From contig OY821746.1 of the NCBI GenBank assembly GCA_963682055.1, forward strand, positions 11,495,992 through 11,559,991: a stretch of DNA of 64,000 bases, written 5' to 3'. The stretch is from Primula veris (Eukaryota > Streptophyta > Magnoliopsida > Ericales > Primulaceae). Positions 49,208 to 61,600 of the stretch are shown one piece after another. Position 1 is the stretch's first letter, and the number at the start of each line of letters is the position of its first letter. The notes below the pieces were generated by a model, which did no database searches, was not told the origin of the DNA, and saw nothing but the letters and a program-made list of their open reading frames with translations. Position numbers and translations under genes: made by a program.

Positions 49208-50698
49208 CTAGTCTTCATTTTGTGTTGAGTTTATAGAGGCATGTTCTTCAACTATGAATTCCATTGGTGGGAAGGAGCCAAATTGGATGAGCATTGTTGT
49301 TGGGTTGCGTTCACTTTCAACTGGAGAATCACTAATGAAGGTTGCATAATGAGCTTTTGCTTCATCTTCTTCTTCCAACAAAATCTGTCCTTGGCTGGCT
49401 AGCTGGACGATCTTTTCTTTCAGCACGAAACATCGATGAGTTGGATGGCTGAGTAGACGATGAAACTTGCAGTAATTTGTGTCATTCACTTTATCAGCCT
49501 CTTCTGGACGCTTCATTTCTGGGAGTTCAATCAAGTTGAGGGCCAAAAGTTCGTCTAGCATTCTTGGTACTTCGGTATCTGGAAACGGATATTCCTTCTC
49601 TTGCATTTCCTTCAGGGTGAGCCTTCTCTTTCCATTCCATTGATTGTCAAACTTTTCAACTTCGACTTTCTTCATGCTTGTGTTAATCTTGGAAGCTGAA
49701 GAGGCCTTTGGCAGACTAGCAGAAACAACGAATGACTCATTTTTGTCAGTGTTTGAACGAGCCCTGCCCCATCTTGTGCTTTTGGGTTTACTTTTTGTTT
49801 TATGTGACATTTGAATCGGCAAAGCTTGATCTCCGCATGTTGAAATGCTGAACTCCATGTCATGAGCTTGGCTTGCTAGTTCTCCAAAGGACTTCGGCTT
49901 TATTCCTTGAAGAATGTATCTTAATCCCCAATGCATGCCTTTGATACACATTTCGATACCAGATGACTCACACAATCTATCTTTGCAGTTGAGGCTCAAT
50001 CCCCTCCATCTGTTGATGTAATCGGTGACAGGCTCATCATTCCATTGGCGAGTGTTGGTTAGTTCAATCATGCTCACTGTCCGGCGAGTGCTGTAGAAGC
50101 GATTGAGAAATTCATCTTCGAGTTGTTCCCAGCTGTCAATTGATCCAGGTGCTAAGTCGCAGTACCAATCAAATGCGTTGTCCTTAAATGTCCGGACGAA
50201 TTGCTTTACGATGAGGTCTCCTTCTGTTCCAGCATTGCTGCACGTTTCTACGAAATGAGCTACATGTTGGTTTGGATTTCCTTTACCATCGAATTGCTGA
50301 AATCTTGGGGGTTGATATCCCGGAGGCATTTTCAAGTGCTCTATCCTCCTGCTGTAAGGCTTAACATAGCTTAATGAGGAATGTGTTACTTCTTCGTAGC
50401 GTCCTTTAACGGTGCCAAGTATGAAATCCTTCAGTTGATCAACAGGAATTGAACCATCAGGAAGAACCTCTATGTTTTTCCTCTTCCCTTTGTCTTTGCT
50501 TGAAGATCCTTCGATTTCGAACGGTTTCTCTTCATTTACAACGGTTTCACTAGTCTGTGCCAGGAATTCCACCTTATTCATTAACATTGCAAATTGGGTA
50601 TCTCGCTCTGTTGTTGCCTTCATGAGACCTTCTAGAGTTTTTGTTAGGATGGAAACTTGTTCTTCCAATGCCAATGTATTTGTAGTCATAGCCGGCAT
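49208..50698 (-). CDS. gag: Tat-like Gag
   Basis: The 496-residue product has the retrotransposon Gag domain at ~130-265 ([39 protein letters not shown] in shorter pieces, and [15 protein letters not shown]). A zinc-knuckle-like [14 protein letters not shown] lies near residue 415. Gag packages element RNA into particles. The frame is uninterrupted. A short open stretch further upstream (MAPKKDSS, from 51061) ends at 50846 and may be leader coding or a broken Gag N-terminus. Confidence 0.88.
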   Translation of the reverse strand: MPAMTTNTLALEEQVSILTKTLEGLMKATTERDTQFAMLMNKVEFLAQTSETVVNEEKPFEIEGSSSKDKGKRKNIEVLPDGSIPVDQLKDFILGTVKGRYEEVTHSSLSYVKPYSRRIEHLKMPPGYQPPRFQQFDGKGNPNQHVAHFVETCSNAGTEGDLIVKQFVRTFKDNAFDWYCDLAPGSIDSWEQLEDEFLNRFYSTRRTVSMIELTNTRQWNDEPVTDYINRWRGLSLNCKDRLCESSGIEMCIKGMHWGLRYILQGIKPKSFGELASQAHDMEFSISTCGDQALPIQMSHKTKSKPKSTRWGRARSNTDKNESFVVSASLPKASSASKINTSMKKVEVEKFDNQWNGKRRLTLKEMQEKEYPFPDTEVPRMLDELLALNLIELPEMKRPEEADKVNDTNYCKFHRLLSHPTHRCFVLKEKIVQLASQGQILLEEEDEAKAHYATFISDSPVESERNPTTMLIQFGSFPPMEFIVEEHASINSTQNED

Positions 50699-50845
50699 AA
50701 TAGTTGAGTCAGAAGATCGCGGGCTGTTAAGTGGAGACTCCGAGTCTGAAGCAGTGACCCCATCTTTTTCATCGCCCTCTTGTTCACCTTTGCCTAGTTG
50801 TTCATATATGAATTTCGCAGCAGATTTTCCATCACGAGTGAGAGC

Positions 50846-51061
50846 CTATTGAGGTCGTATGCATAGGTACTCTGTTGAGTTTAAGTTGCCCCCAAGTTCG
50901 ATGCCTTCTGCGTGAGTTGGAGTTTCCATTGGTTGATCTAATGCTTGAGTATCGGAAGACTTGTTGCTTCGAGTTCTGGTGTAAACGTTTGAAATCGTCC
51001 TCTTTTCGCCGATTAAGGAAGAATCTTCAATTACTTTGGAGGAGTCTTTCTTTGGAGCCAT
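50846..51061 (-). CDS. Short leader frame of the Tat-like element
   Basis: About 71 residues from MAPKKDSSKVIEDSS, in the internal DNA between the 5' LTR and gag. It is separated from the main gag frame by a stop and ~150 bp. No domain is recognised. It could be the lost N-terminus of Gag. Confidence 0.35.
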   Translation of the reverse strand: MAPKKDSSKVIEDSSLIGEKRTISNVYTRTRSNKSSDTQALDQPMETPTHAEGIELGGNLNSTEYLCIRPQ

Positions 51062-51136
51062 CAAATTGTTGCTTAACTTGATTTTATGAAGAGAAGAGAT
51101 GAAAGGCAGAGAAGTCCCATCGGGTGTGCCAAAATT

Positions 51137-52606
51137 TGTTTCACACAAATTTTTCACCAAGTGCTGAAGACAGGAAAAATGAATGCGAAGCAAAATAAAT
51201 TTTATTTATCAATTAATTGCGGGTACAATCTCTGATAATTTCTAAAAGAAAATATAGAAATGAAAGTCCTTTGATTCTCCTCTTCGAACAATTTGTGATG
51301 GCTCGAAATGCTGTTGTAGACTCTTTGATGAATTTTGTTGAGTTTGCTGAAGTTGAGTAAAATTCTTCGGCTTTGATGAAGAACTTTGTAGTTTTGTTGA
51401 TTTCGTTGATGATCTTGACGCTCCTCGGATTTGGGGAAGAACTTGAAGATTTTGATCTAGAGAAACGTGTTTTTGCTTCTGTGTAGTTGTTCCTGAAGAT
51501 CGAATGCCGGTTTGTTGTAGATTTCTTGGGTGGAGTTCTTCAGATTTGTTGAATAACTTTGAAGACTTTGATTTGTAAAAACGTCTTGCTTATTGCTTGT
51601 AGTCGTTCCTGAAGATCGAATGCCGATTTGTTGCAGAACTTCTTTAGATTTGGTGAAGAACTTTGAAGACTTTGATTTGCAGAAACGTTTTGCTTATTGC
51701 TTGTAGTCGTTCCTGAAGATCGAATGCCGATTTGTTGCAGAACTTCTTTAGAATTGGTGAAGAACTTTGAAGACTTTGATTTGCAGAAACGTCTTGCTTA
51801 TTGCTTGTAGTCGTTCCTGAAGATCGAATGCCGATTTGTTGCAGAACTTCTTTAGATTTGGTGAAGAACTTTGAAGACTTTGATTTGCAGAAACGTCTTG
51901 CTTATTGCTTGTAGTCGTTCCTGAAGATCGAAGGCAGATTTGTTGTAGGAGTTCTTCAGATTTGGGGAAGAACTTGAAGATTTTGATCCGTAGAAACGTC
52001 TTGCTTGCTGCTTTTAGACTTTCTTGAAGATCGAATGCCAAGTTTATTGCAGATTTGTTGTCGATTTTGAAGGCGCTCGTTGAGGCCGGAGTGTGCAGAG
52101 CTTCCCCTAGGAGTTGATCCCCTGACGTTTGTGGATGAGCGGAGCTGGTTCCCTGGCGTCTGTGGAGGAGCTTCTCTCTCTCTAGTCTTCAAGACTTTTT
52201 GATTGTGAGAATTATGGCACCACCACCCTTATATTTATAGCTTTTAGGATGGGCTTTTAATTTAATTGCAATGGCACCTCCCTAAGTTTCGGCCCATTAT
52301 CATATAAGACCAAGACTTATCATTTGATTTAAATTTAGTATTTGTGTTTTGAAAACATTTTAACGAGTTCTATAATTTTAAGAAACTTTTTGTTTGCTCC
52401 ATACTAAATGAGTTTTAGCAAAAGAAATACTTTTATTTTATTTAAATTTACTATCTTAATTTTATGTGATAATAAATTATAATTTCTTTTCTTTTAAATT
52501 ACTAATAACTTATTTTCTATTTAAATTCAGAGATTAATAATCAATTTAATTTTGTTTAAAAGACACGTGGCGTATTTTTAATGACCGTAAATTTTACGTG
52601 TCAACA
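51137..52606 (-). repeat. 5' LTR of the Tat-like element
   Basis: 1,470 bp, TGTTTCACAC to GTCAACA. It matches 38538-40038 apart from scattered substitutions and a 31-bp deletion. Directly inside it the minus strand reads TTTGGCACACCCGATGGGAC, the expected position of the primer-binding site. I cannot assign the tRNA. Confidence 0.95.
52231..52240 (-). promoter_or_regulatory. LTR TATA box of the Tat-like element
   Basis: CTATAAATAT on the minus strand of the 5' LTR. It corresponds to CTATAAATAG in the other LTR. Transcription of the element would start ~30 bp further down, near 52200. Confidence 0.6.
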
Positions 52607-52611
52607 GATAT

Positions 52612-53011
52612 TGATTATCGTAAAACTAAAAGTGACTTTGTTTTTTATATGAGAGATACAACTTTTACTTGGAGTTTGAAAAAACAATCAATTGTGACAC
52701 TATGTACGTATGAAGCCGAATATGTTGCCGCTAATTATTGTATTTGTCATTCGATTTGGTTGCCAAATTTGTTGAAGGAATTGGGGATGCCACAAAATAA
52801 AGCTACGAAAGTGTTTGTTGATAATAAGTCCGCGATTGCCCTTGCCAAAAATCTTGTGTTTCATGATAGAAGTAAGCATATTGACACGCGTTATCATTTT
52901 ATTCACGAGTGTATTGAAAATAAGAATGTTCAAGTAAAGTACGCAAAATCACAAGATCAATTGGCAGATATTTTTACAAAGGCTTCAAGTACGAAGATTT
53001 TCAAAGATTGA
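52612..53011 (+). pseudogene. Copia RNase H, 3' part after the gypsy insertion
   Basis: It continues the RNase H broken at 38537. The text reads FTWSLKKQSIVTLCTYEAEY, FVDNKSAIALAKN, RSKHIDTRYHFI and QLADIFTKA. This stretch has no stop for 137 codons and is better preserved than the rest of that pol. Confidence 0.9.
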
Positions 53012-53048
53012 ATATTATACTCGGAGTTACCAAACAAGAGTAAGAGAG

Positions 53049-53326
53049 TGTTGAAAAAAGTAAATTGTGTGCTATTAATTTTGTCGTATTATTATTTAGT
53101 ATTTACATTTTATAAGTTTTTAAAAATCATATATTTATCATTTACATTTTATAAGTTTTTAATGATCATATGTTAATGAGATTAAAACTATATAACATTT
53201 CGTTTTATGTCACCAAAACAAAATAAAAAAATCATTTTAATTTTATTGTTGTATTTTTTCTAGCATTTTTGTTAGTTACTTTTTATTATATCTGGTTTTA
53301 TATTCTTTCAAATCCAAAATCCAACA
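53049..53326 (+). repeat. 3' LTR of the old copia element
   Basis: TGTTGAAAAAAG to ATCCAACA. A purine-rich AGAGTAAGAGAG precedes it. It contains a direct duplication of ATTTACATTTTATAAG absent from the 5' LTR. Confidence 0.82.
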
Positions 53327-55464
53327 GCTGATCGATCTTTCTTCCATCTCCTCCCTACTAACTCTCTCTCTCTCTTTCGTTCTTGTTCGGAACCCTAAAT
53401 TTATAGTTTTCAAAACATGTCCAATTATATTGTGACTATTGAATATTCGTGAGGGGTACTCCGATTAAGTTGTCGAGAAGTAAAATATAACTTTGTTTGG
53501 ATGACTTAAGCTGCAGATTCAACTATTGTTATAGCCTTTAATTTTTTTTTTTATATACCATTACATTGAAAAAATTGGTTACATAGGAAAAATTCAAAGA
53601 TAGATTATATAGGATCTTCGGAAAACTTTTTGGGCTGTGAAAATAAGCATTTTTATGCAATGGGTTTGTTTATTGAATGTTTTTGTTTCTGTTTTTTTTT
53701 TCCCCATTAATGTTGAGATTTTTCTTATAGTGTATGCCCTATATGTAAATGTTTAATTCATATCTACGACTTTTTGTTGTCAGAAAATTATGATGTTAAT
53801 TTGTATCATTAGTTAATTTGTCTCATTAGTTAATTTGTCAGATATCTTCAACAAGATAGCTGGTTTTCCATCATATTAACAGGTACATCAGTACATGTTA
53901 AATGTTGCTGTTTAATTCTCACTGAATTATTTACTATTTAAATTTGTGTGTTCCGAGTACTTACAGTTTATTTAATTTAAAATGAAAGATCGTTGTTCCA
54001 CAGATTATTTTTGTTCAAACTAGCTACGCACTTCCGCAACATGACAAATTGTCCTATCTGCAACTATAAATTGTTTACACTTTTGTTGGTTCGCTATGTT
54101 GCGATTCTCTTATGATTTGATTATGTCACAATACTATTTTCTTATATCAGTTCCTCATTACAATCATATATAGTGTATTGCTATTCTAGGAATTGAAGTT
54201 GATTTTTATCCATAATCTGATCTATCAAAGATCCATTATTTTGTGTCCTGGAGAAGTATATCCGAACCTAATCAATGTTGAAAGCTTGGTTTTGTATATT
54301 CAATCATTCAATTTTTTGTTGATTAATGTTTCTAACAATCAATAGATGGTTTTTTCCTAATGCTTTTAGATTGGAGAGGATTAGTGGTTTATAATTAAGT
54401 GTTTGATGATATTCGTGGCCGGAATATTGAGATAAATTATAGATGCGTCATTACATACATGGTGAGAAGCTTCAGCTTCTATTAACATTTAAGGGACTAT
54501 TCCAAGTTACGTAAGATGTATTCTGTTTTGAAAGAGCTTTCACTTTCTTGTTTTAGTTGGTCTTTATTTGTATATATGTTATGCTAACTTAATTCTTTTT
54601 GGTGTATTTTTTTGCTCACAGTTTAAGAGAAAAACTGATTGAAACCTTTGACTTCCTGAGATGATTTATGTGATCATTGCTTTATAGAAAATATGTAGTT
54701 TGAAATGTAGATGTATAAGTGTGTTTTTCAATTTGTAGATAGATTGTTTAGACGGCAACAGACTTGGCTTTTGCAGTTAGCAGATGTATTCAGTGTTTTT
54801 TAATGGATTATTCTTATGATGATCAACTACATTTTAATTTTATATGTGATGATTCTGCATTTTGGTATGTGGTATAAATGTATTCTTGTGTTGTGTAGTA
54901 TTCCAATCAAAATTAGTTGGTAATTTGCTAAATAAAGACACTTGCATTAACTTTTAAGGCAGTAAAAATGAATCTTTTGAGGCGTTTCTTATGTAAAGAA
55001 TCACAACTTTGGGCCCTTTTTTAGACGGTAATAAACAGCCTCAAAAGGGTCCAATACCTTTTGCAACCCTTACAAATAAGGTTCTTTTAATTTTGCTATA
55101 AAAACCGCCTCAAACAGTTTTAAATGTGGTTTTAGTATTTTTTCTAAGGCAGTTTTTAACCGCCTTAAATGAGGATGTTTGATGTAGTACATATATCAGT
55201 TTCTAAACACGCTTCTCTTTTAAGTACATGTACACACCTATCTCAATTTGTATATAGGTTTTTTCTTGAAAAAAGATTATGTTCCTATTGTACCGTATTT
55301 TTTCATTTGTGTATATAACCTACAACAGTACAAGACATAAAAGCTAGAAGCTCTAATATACTCATTGAACTGCCCTTATTAACTATGAAAGCCATAATTA
55401 TCAAAGGCCTAATGGTAAAAAGACTAATTAGGTTAGCCCTAAAATTTTCATAAACAATAACAGC
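53327..55464. other. Intergenic/CACTA-like interior, no gene seen
   Basis: 53327-53420 resembles a plant 5' untranslated region (CT-rich run, AACCCTAAAT) and may be captured gene DNA. The rest is AT-rich without a supportable frame. AAGGC/GCCTC motifs at 54950-55180 mark the putative CACTA end. Confidence 0.45.
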
Positions 55465-55945
55465 CAGGGGCGGATCCAAATTTTTTTATTTCGGGGGCAC
55501 AATCTTAATATAAAAAATCTAACGTCAAGCCTTAATAAACTTGCAAATATTTAAAAACTTGAATAGATTAATATAATCTCATAATCTTTAATAATGTATG
55601 TTTGTTTTACTTTAAATTGTAGATTTTCAAGATTGAAAAAGCATGTTAGTATCGTCCGTTAACAATTTTATAGAAAATAATGAAAGAAATGAATAAAAGA
55701 GATGAATACTTATAATACAAGGTGGACAAAAAGTAAAATGAAAATCAAATTTTCCAACATAAGTTATAGGTTACCTGAAGTTTCATTCCAAAAAACAAAA
55801 ACAATAATACTCAGCTACTAATATTTTGTAATGCAAACATATGGATGTTTTGTAATATAGTTAATTATACAAGGGCATATTAGTCATTACTGAAAATAAT
55901 GAAGGGTCATGTGCAACCTCATGCCTCTATCTGAATCCGCTCATG
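55465..55945. mobile_element. hAT-type MITE, 481 bp
   Basis: The ends are CAGGGGCGGATCC and, inverted, CATGAGCGGATTC. Flanking 8-bp duplications ATAACAGC and ATAACCAC agree at six of eight bases. GGGGCGGATCCA-type ends and 8-bp duplications are typical of plant hAT elements. No transposase is present. Confidence 0.78.
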
Positions 55946-58601
55946 ATAACCACTAAATGCTCCATTGATACTAAAAATCAAGGTCAAACTCGTGACCTCC
56001 AGATCACATAACATCAACTTTATCGTTACGTCAAGTCTCGCCCTTAACAAATTACTTATATAACCACCTTAAATATTAAAACGTTAACATACTCTACAAT
56101 CTATGTAACCAACATCACGATTTACTAATCTTTCTCTGCAAATATTTTAAAAACAATTTTAGTTTTTAAAACATTTTGAGTCATTTTATAAACAATTTAG
56201 GTTCATTTTAAAACATTTGTGGTTTTTCTAAAGATTGTTCATAACTCATAATTATAATTATATACAAAAGAATAGGGGTAAGTATATGACTTTTAACTTT
56301 TTAAAAAATTATACTATCCGTCTATTTTTAAGTGTTCTTGATATAAATTGCTATTTTTAAAGTGTGTTAAATTTTGAGACATAAGCTACTAATATTGTCC
56401 TTATAAATAGCATAATTAAAATTAACACGCGGTAACTTTTTTTCTAAAAATTGCTGATGTGTTGTAGCGATTAATGTTAAGTGTACAAATATTTATAAAG
56501 AGTAAGAAGGTAACTTTGTTATTTTATAATTACCAAATTGAGAAATGTAACACTTATTTTGGAACTGCCTAATATGTAATAATGAACACTTATTTAGCAA
56601 CGGAGATAGTACATGATTAATTAATCGATGTGTGCACACGGGTGCATGTGTATATGTGTGTGTGCACACGGGTGCATTTTGAGTTACATTTTCATATTTA
56701 ATCTAGTAAAAATGACAATTTAATACATATTTAGAAACTGATTTACAAAAACCCGGTTGTTTTGAAGTTGATGACTATTTTACAAAAAATTACATATTTT
56801 GTGAACTTATTTACAAATATATACATATGTCATTAAAAAATTAAAAAAAATATTTAAAAATTAAAAACAAAAATTTTCAAAAGATATTTTTTATACAAAA
56901 AATATGTGTGATCCTGTCTAATGCTGTCCAATCTTGTATGTCTAATACTGTTTAATCATATGTAATCAAGTCCAATCATATCTAGTCATGTTTGGTACCA
57001 TTTACAATTTTTTTCAATTTTTTTATTTATTTTTTGATTTTTTTGTATATTTTGTTATTTTTTATGACATATGTACCTAATTGTAAATAAGTATATGTAA
57101 TTAATTGTAAAAAAATACGCATAAGTGGATTTTTTGTAATTAAGTTGATTGGTATGTGTAAGTCGATTGGACTTAATTAATTTTATTAAAAATGGGTTTT
57201 TTTTAAATAAGTCTAGAAGTTAAGATTAAAACTCGAGTAATTTCGTTTTTATAGATAGGACCTTACTTTTTCCTTTTCTCATAGAATAGGGATGGTGAAA
57301 CAAAAATTTGAAGATTTTAAGCAAAATACTCGGAGAAGATTTATTTTCCTCAAATTTCCCGGTCCGTGCTTTCCATGATGGGTGCTCGCTCACTTCTCTT
57401 TTCATTTCTTATTTTCTCTTCTTCTGTGAAATATACAGATGAGTACAACACTTGTAGAAACGCTGCTAAAAGAATTTCTCTTGAACACTTTCACTGGCAA
57501 GATTCAACAGCAATGGCTAACACATGTCTGTTTTCGATGAGAGTTGGTGGATTCTTGGTGGACTCGTCGTTCTTAGAGCTCATGGTGGTATATTGTGATC
57601 CACTAACACGGAAAATTTTAATTAGGGTACATTATCATTTTATACCTGTTTCGGAAACTTAATTAGAAAACAATCACGGAACCGGTTGTGGCATCGTGAT
57701 TGACCTTCACAAAAGTAGTTATTCATTGTCAAAACTCAAAAACCTATTATGGATTAGCAACACTTAATTAGGCTCGGAAAACTTACTAGTTTTGTGATTA
57801 AAACACTTGTCTTAGGAGGAAGTCAACGACAACAGATAATACAGACGAAAAGCGACACTCGGTAATAAAAAAATTGAAGAATTGAATGATCTAAGTTAAA
57901 GAATGAAAATACAATTCAGCAATTATATTTAAAATAGCAACACTTTTGCACCGCCATTGACTGTTGTACAAGCAAAGCACTATGTTGTTTGTTCGCTTGA
58001 TCGTAATACAATACGGAAAGTTTGGAAAATGGCGCAAATATATCATATAATCATATTTGGACTACCATTGTGCTAAGGTTTAAACAGAACAGCATGCATA
58101 TTCTTACTTTCTATATAGGCCAACTATTTAATGTTAAAATCTCTTAAATGCTTTAATAGTACAAGGGTCCTAAATTTATTCTCCAGGTCATGTGAAAATA
58201 TACCTCCAATAAAAGAGTAGTTCATACATGTTATAAACCTTATGCACGTGATATAAAAAATAAATAATAAGAATAGAAAATTGACCTCCCCAGTCATATC
58301 AATACATTAACAATGAGTTTCAAAATTGAGCTATCTACAAATAGGGAGATTGAAATTGAATAGTTACAGCTGAATGAGACCTTGAATTAGTTTATATATA
58401 TATCTTCTTTTGGCATGTACAACTTACCTTCTACCGAAAATCGCCGAAAAGGTAATAAATACTAAATTCAAGTTCCGTAGTCTGAAGAAGATCCTATATC
58501 AATCTCAGCAAGGAATACTGTATTTACAAATTCAATTCGCATAATATTACAATCTGTTCTAACCACAATAGACACACCAATCGTCTGTAGCTATAGTCCT
58601 A
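55946..58601. other. Intergenic, 3' of receptor kinase B
   Basis: No gene is supported. A short repeat TGTGTGCACACGGGTGCAT occurs twice at 56630-56680. 56905-57000 holds loose TCTAAT/CCAAT repeats resembling the 32.4-kb minisatellite. The end nearest 58601 should contain the kinase 3' untranslated region. Confidence 0.5.
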
Positions 58602-61600
58602 TTATCTAGGATCTAAAAGCGTAATTGTGATCTCATTAGTAGAAGAAGTCGGTGCATCCTTGCTTGAGTTATAATAACCAAATTCTTCCTCGAGGGGGCT
58701 TCTTTCGGTGAAAAAGCCAGGCTGTTTAGGCTGAGGCAATGCACCTTCACCACCTAACATTAGAACCACACCTGACATAGTTGGCCTATCTTCTGGGCTT
58801 TGTTGGACACATAATAATGCCACATGTATGCATCTCAGAATTTCATATAAATGGCACGAGTCTATTGAATGTTCATCAACCAGCTCTAGAGACCGGCCTT
58901 CAGTAAAGAGGGTCCATGCCTGGAGATATTAGCATTATAAGTTATCAAGCATTTCGATAGGCACAAGTAGTGGACATATATAGTATCTTGCTGTGGCATC
59001 ATATTGAAGAGATTAACATTCGAAAGAACAAGCCACAAACTGATGAAAAAAAGCGGAAATCGCACAAATCGAAGTCCTTGGTAGGGAGAAATCAAAAGTG
59101 ATATTTCGAAATGGTTTCGGACTTTGGAGTAACTCCTCTTTTGTCTAGGTAATTTCTACTATATGGTTTTATATTAAGTAGAACATTTTTTTAAATTCAA
59201 ATATTATAATGAAACCAAGAAATTACCTCAAACAATTCTCTAAGATTAATGAAACAGTTTTTTAGTATTTGTTAGAACTTGAAACCCGAGTACACAAGGT
59301 TTAGGTGGCAGTCTGATTCATTAGACTAAAGCTCAATTTACCTATTTCCTATCAACTATCCACTTTGTTTCAGGTTCATGTTTCAAATTATGTTTTGGAA
59401 TATTAACACCTCTCAGGATAATTTCAGCGCATTATCTATCGAATTAAACCGGATTAAATAAATCCCCACCACCACAAGTATGGATAGGGCAGGGGGCTGT
59501 GGACAACGCCCAACAACAAAAAACACTCAGAAAAATCAAACCAAGGGATCTTGGTAATTGCTCCCAGTCACATAAATTAAACTTAACAGTTTAACCCTTT
59601 TTACTTACAAAACAGATCTATGGATCTCAAACCCTCAGTGAACTTGTAGGCTCACGATTCTGTACCTAATAGGGAACTAGAAACAGGTGCCTTTATAATT
59701 AACTTGCCATGGTCTCGTATATGAATATCAGAAAACATATATAAAAGAACTCAAATACTTACATGACCAAGAAGGTTAAAATGGTGCTTGGGGTGATGAA
59801 AACCTCTGTTTCTCCTCCCACAAATGATCTCTAAAACCAATACACCAAAGCTAAACACATCCGACTTAATTGAAAAAAGTCCATCCAGTTGGTACTCTGG
59901 AGACATGTAGCCGCTGCAACAAAGTATTAAAACACAATGTTAACAAATTAGCAATATTAGAAAGTATGTGCATATATTATATACTACACACATATACATC
60001 TATATGTATTACTTACTATGTTCCGACAACTCTCTTTGTATTTCCTGCAGTCTCATTTCCCCCAAAGGATCTAGCCATGCCAAAATCCGCTATTTTGGGG
60101 TTCATGTCAGCATCTAACAAAATATTGCTGGCTTTAAGGTCCCTGTGAATTATTCTCAATCTAGAGTCTTGATGAAGGTAAACCATCCCACGAGAAATGC
60201 CATTAATGATGTGGAAACGCGTAGGCCAATCCAATAAGGAGCTGCGATCTTCATCTGTCAAACAAAAAACTATTATTAACAAACAAATTAGCGTGCGATG
60301 AATACTTTTCCTGTAAATACACTTGGTGAGATACGAACCAAAAATAAAGGAATCCAGGCTTTTGTTAGGCATGTACTCGTATACCAACATCTTCTCTTCA
60401 GTTTCGATGCAACACCCCAAAAGTTTTACTAGATTGCGATGTTGGAGCTTAGCAATAAAAGTAGCTTCATTCATGAACTCATCAAATCCTTGCCTAGAAT
60501 TCATAGAGAGCCTCTTCACAGCTACTTCCTGTCCTCCTAGAGTAGCCTGATAATAGCCACGGAAAATGTATTAGATAACAAAGAAAAAAAGTTCATCTTC
60601 CAAGTTCCAACTTTAAAATTGAGAAGACAATGGTTAACCCAATACACTTTCCTAACTTCCTTACTAACTGATGAATTCTCCAAAATCAAAGCCATGAGAA
60701 TCATCTTATGTATTTTGGCATCTATTATCTCGTAATGTTTAGCAATTTCCTTAATATACATACCGGATACACATTGTACTCTGTACTCAACCATATATGC
60801 ACATATCATACTATTAATATATGCACATATCCTATTACGAGATTTATGTCATTACGTCTCACACGCAACGTGTGGGTAACTTTTACTAATACTATTAATA
60901 TAAGTCAACCCAAGAATTTTGAGGCTGCCAAAATTTGCTCAAACTTTCCAAAAATACCCTCACTCTAATATTGTAATTACTCTTAAATGTCATCATTCAA
61001 ATACATAATACCTTTAAAAAAATGTTATTTTCCACACATATTTATATTACAAACAAAATCGCCATGTGTATTTTTTATAAGAAAACATTATATTACTCTT
61101 TATATACGATTGTTAATTAATTATATTTAATCATTCGATATTTAATTTTTAAAAAAAATATTAACTTTATTTGTCGGGATCATATCTATGTCACTACGTA
61201 TCGCACACGCAACGCGTGGTCAACTATTACTAGTATATTATATATGTATATAAGAAAGTGGTTACCTTGTATACAGTGCCATATCCACCTTCTCCAAGCT
61301 TGTTGTTGAGTGAAAAGTTATTAGTTGCACTGCTTATTTCAGCCAAATCAAACAACGGCAACTCCAAATCGTCTTTGCGAGTTTCATTCGAGATAGAATG
61401 AGTTGAAAAATCTCTCATTTCTGCTACAAAAGGACAAATAATGGAGTTCAGTTCATGAAGTTTCATAAGAAAAAGAGGATAATGGGAAACACTGCTGCTC
61501 GTTAAGCGTAAGGAACAACCTGCAATTTGCTAGGTCAAAAAGCTAAGCATAATAATTATGTTCAAATAAAAATACCTGTTGTCACTGGATTTTGGCGCTT

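Larger units (their letters stand above)
38538..52606 (-). mobile_element. Ty3/gypsy retrotransposon, Tat-like, 14 kb
   Basis: The element is flanked by perfect GATAT duplications (38533-38537 and 52607-52611). LTRs are 38538-40038 and 51137-52606. On the minus strand it carries gag, a cysteine-rich spacer, protease, reverse transcriptase with RNase H, a second (archaeal-type) RNase H, and integrase, then a long 3' non-coding region with tandem repeats. The dual RNase H and lack of a chromodomain point to the Tat/Ogre branch. The LTRs differ by only ~20-25 bases plus a 31-bp indel, so the insertion is recent. The coding region nevertheless has several stops and a frameshift. Confidence 0.93.
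34989..53326 (+). mobile_element. Old Ty1/copia element interrupted by a gypsy insertion
   Basis: LTRs of ~277 bp lie at 34989-35265 and 53049-53326, both TGTTGAAAAA..CCAACA. A perfect tRNA-Met primer site follows the first, and a purine tract precedes the second. The LTRs are strongly diverged, and the right one carries an internal duplication of an ATTTACATTTTATAAG segment. The flanks CACAC and GCTGA do not match, so the target duplication is lost or the copy is recombinant. Gag and pol are full of stops and part of integrase is deleted. A 14-kb Tat-type element sits in the RNase H region. Confidence 0.88.
34792..55189. mobile_element. Possible CACTA-type element holding nested retrotransposons
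   Basis: The left end reads TACTACTAGAAAAG with GAGGC close by. The right end, inverted, reads TACTACATCAAAC with AAGGC at the same distance, and 19 of the first 28 bases agree. Subterminal AAGGC/GCCTC motifs occur inside both ends. Without the nested elements it is about 2 kb. The first base is T where CACTA would have C, and no matching 3-bp duplication is seen, so the call is tentative. Confidence 0.4.

Noticed and set aside
57366..57662. 98-codon plus-strand frame with a hydrophobic start
   Set aside because: No recognisable family, no supporting splice or promoter signals, and the length is within chance for a non-coding region. It could be a small secreted protein but is not supported.
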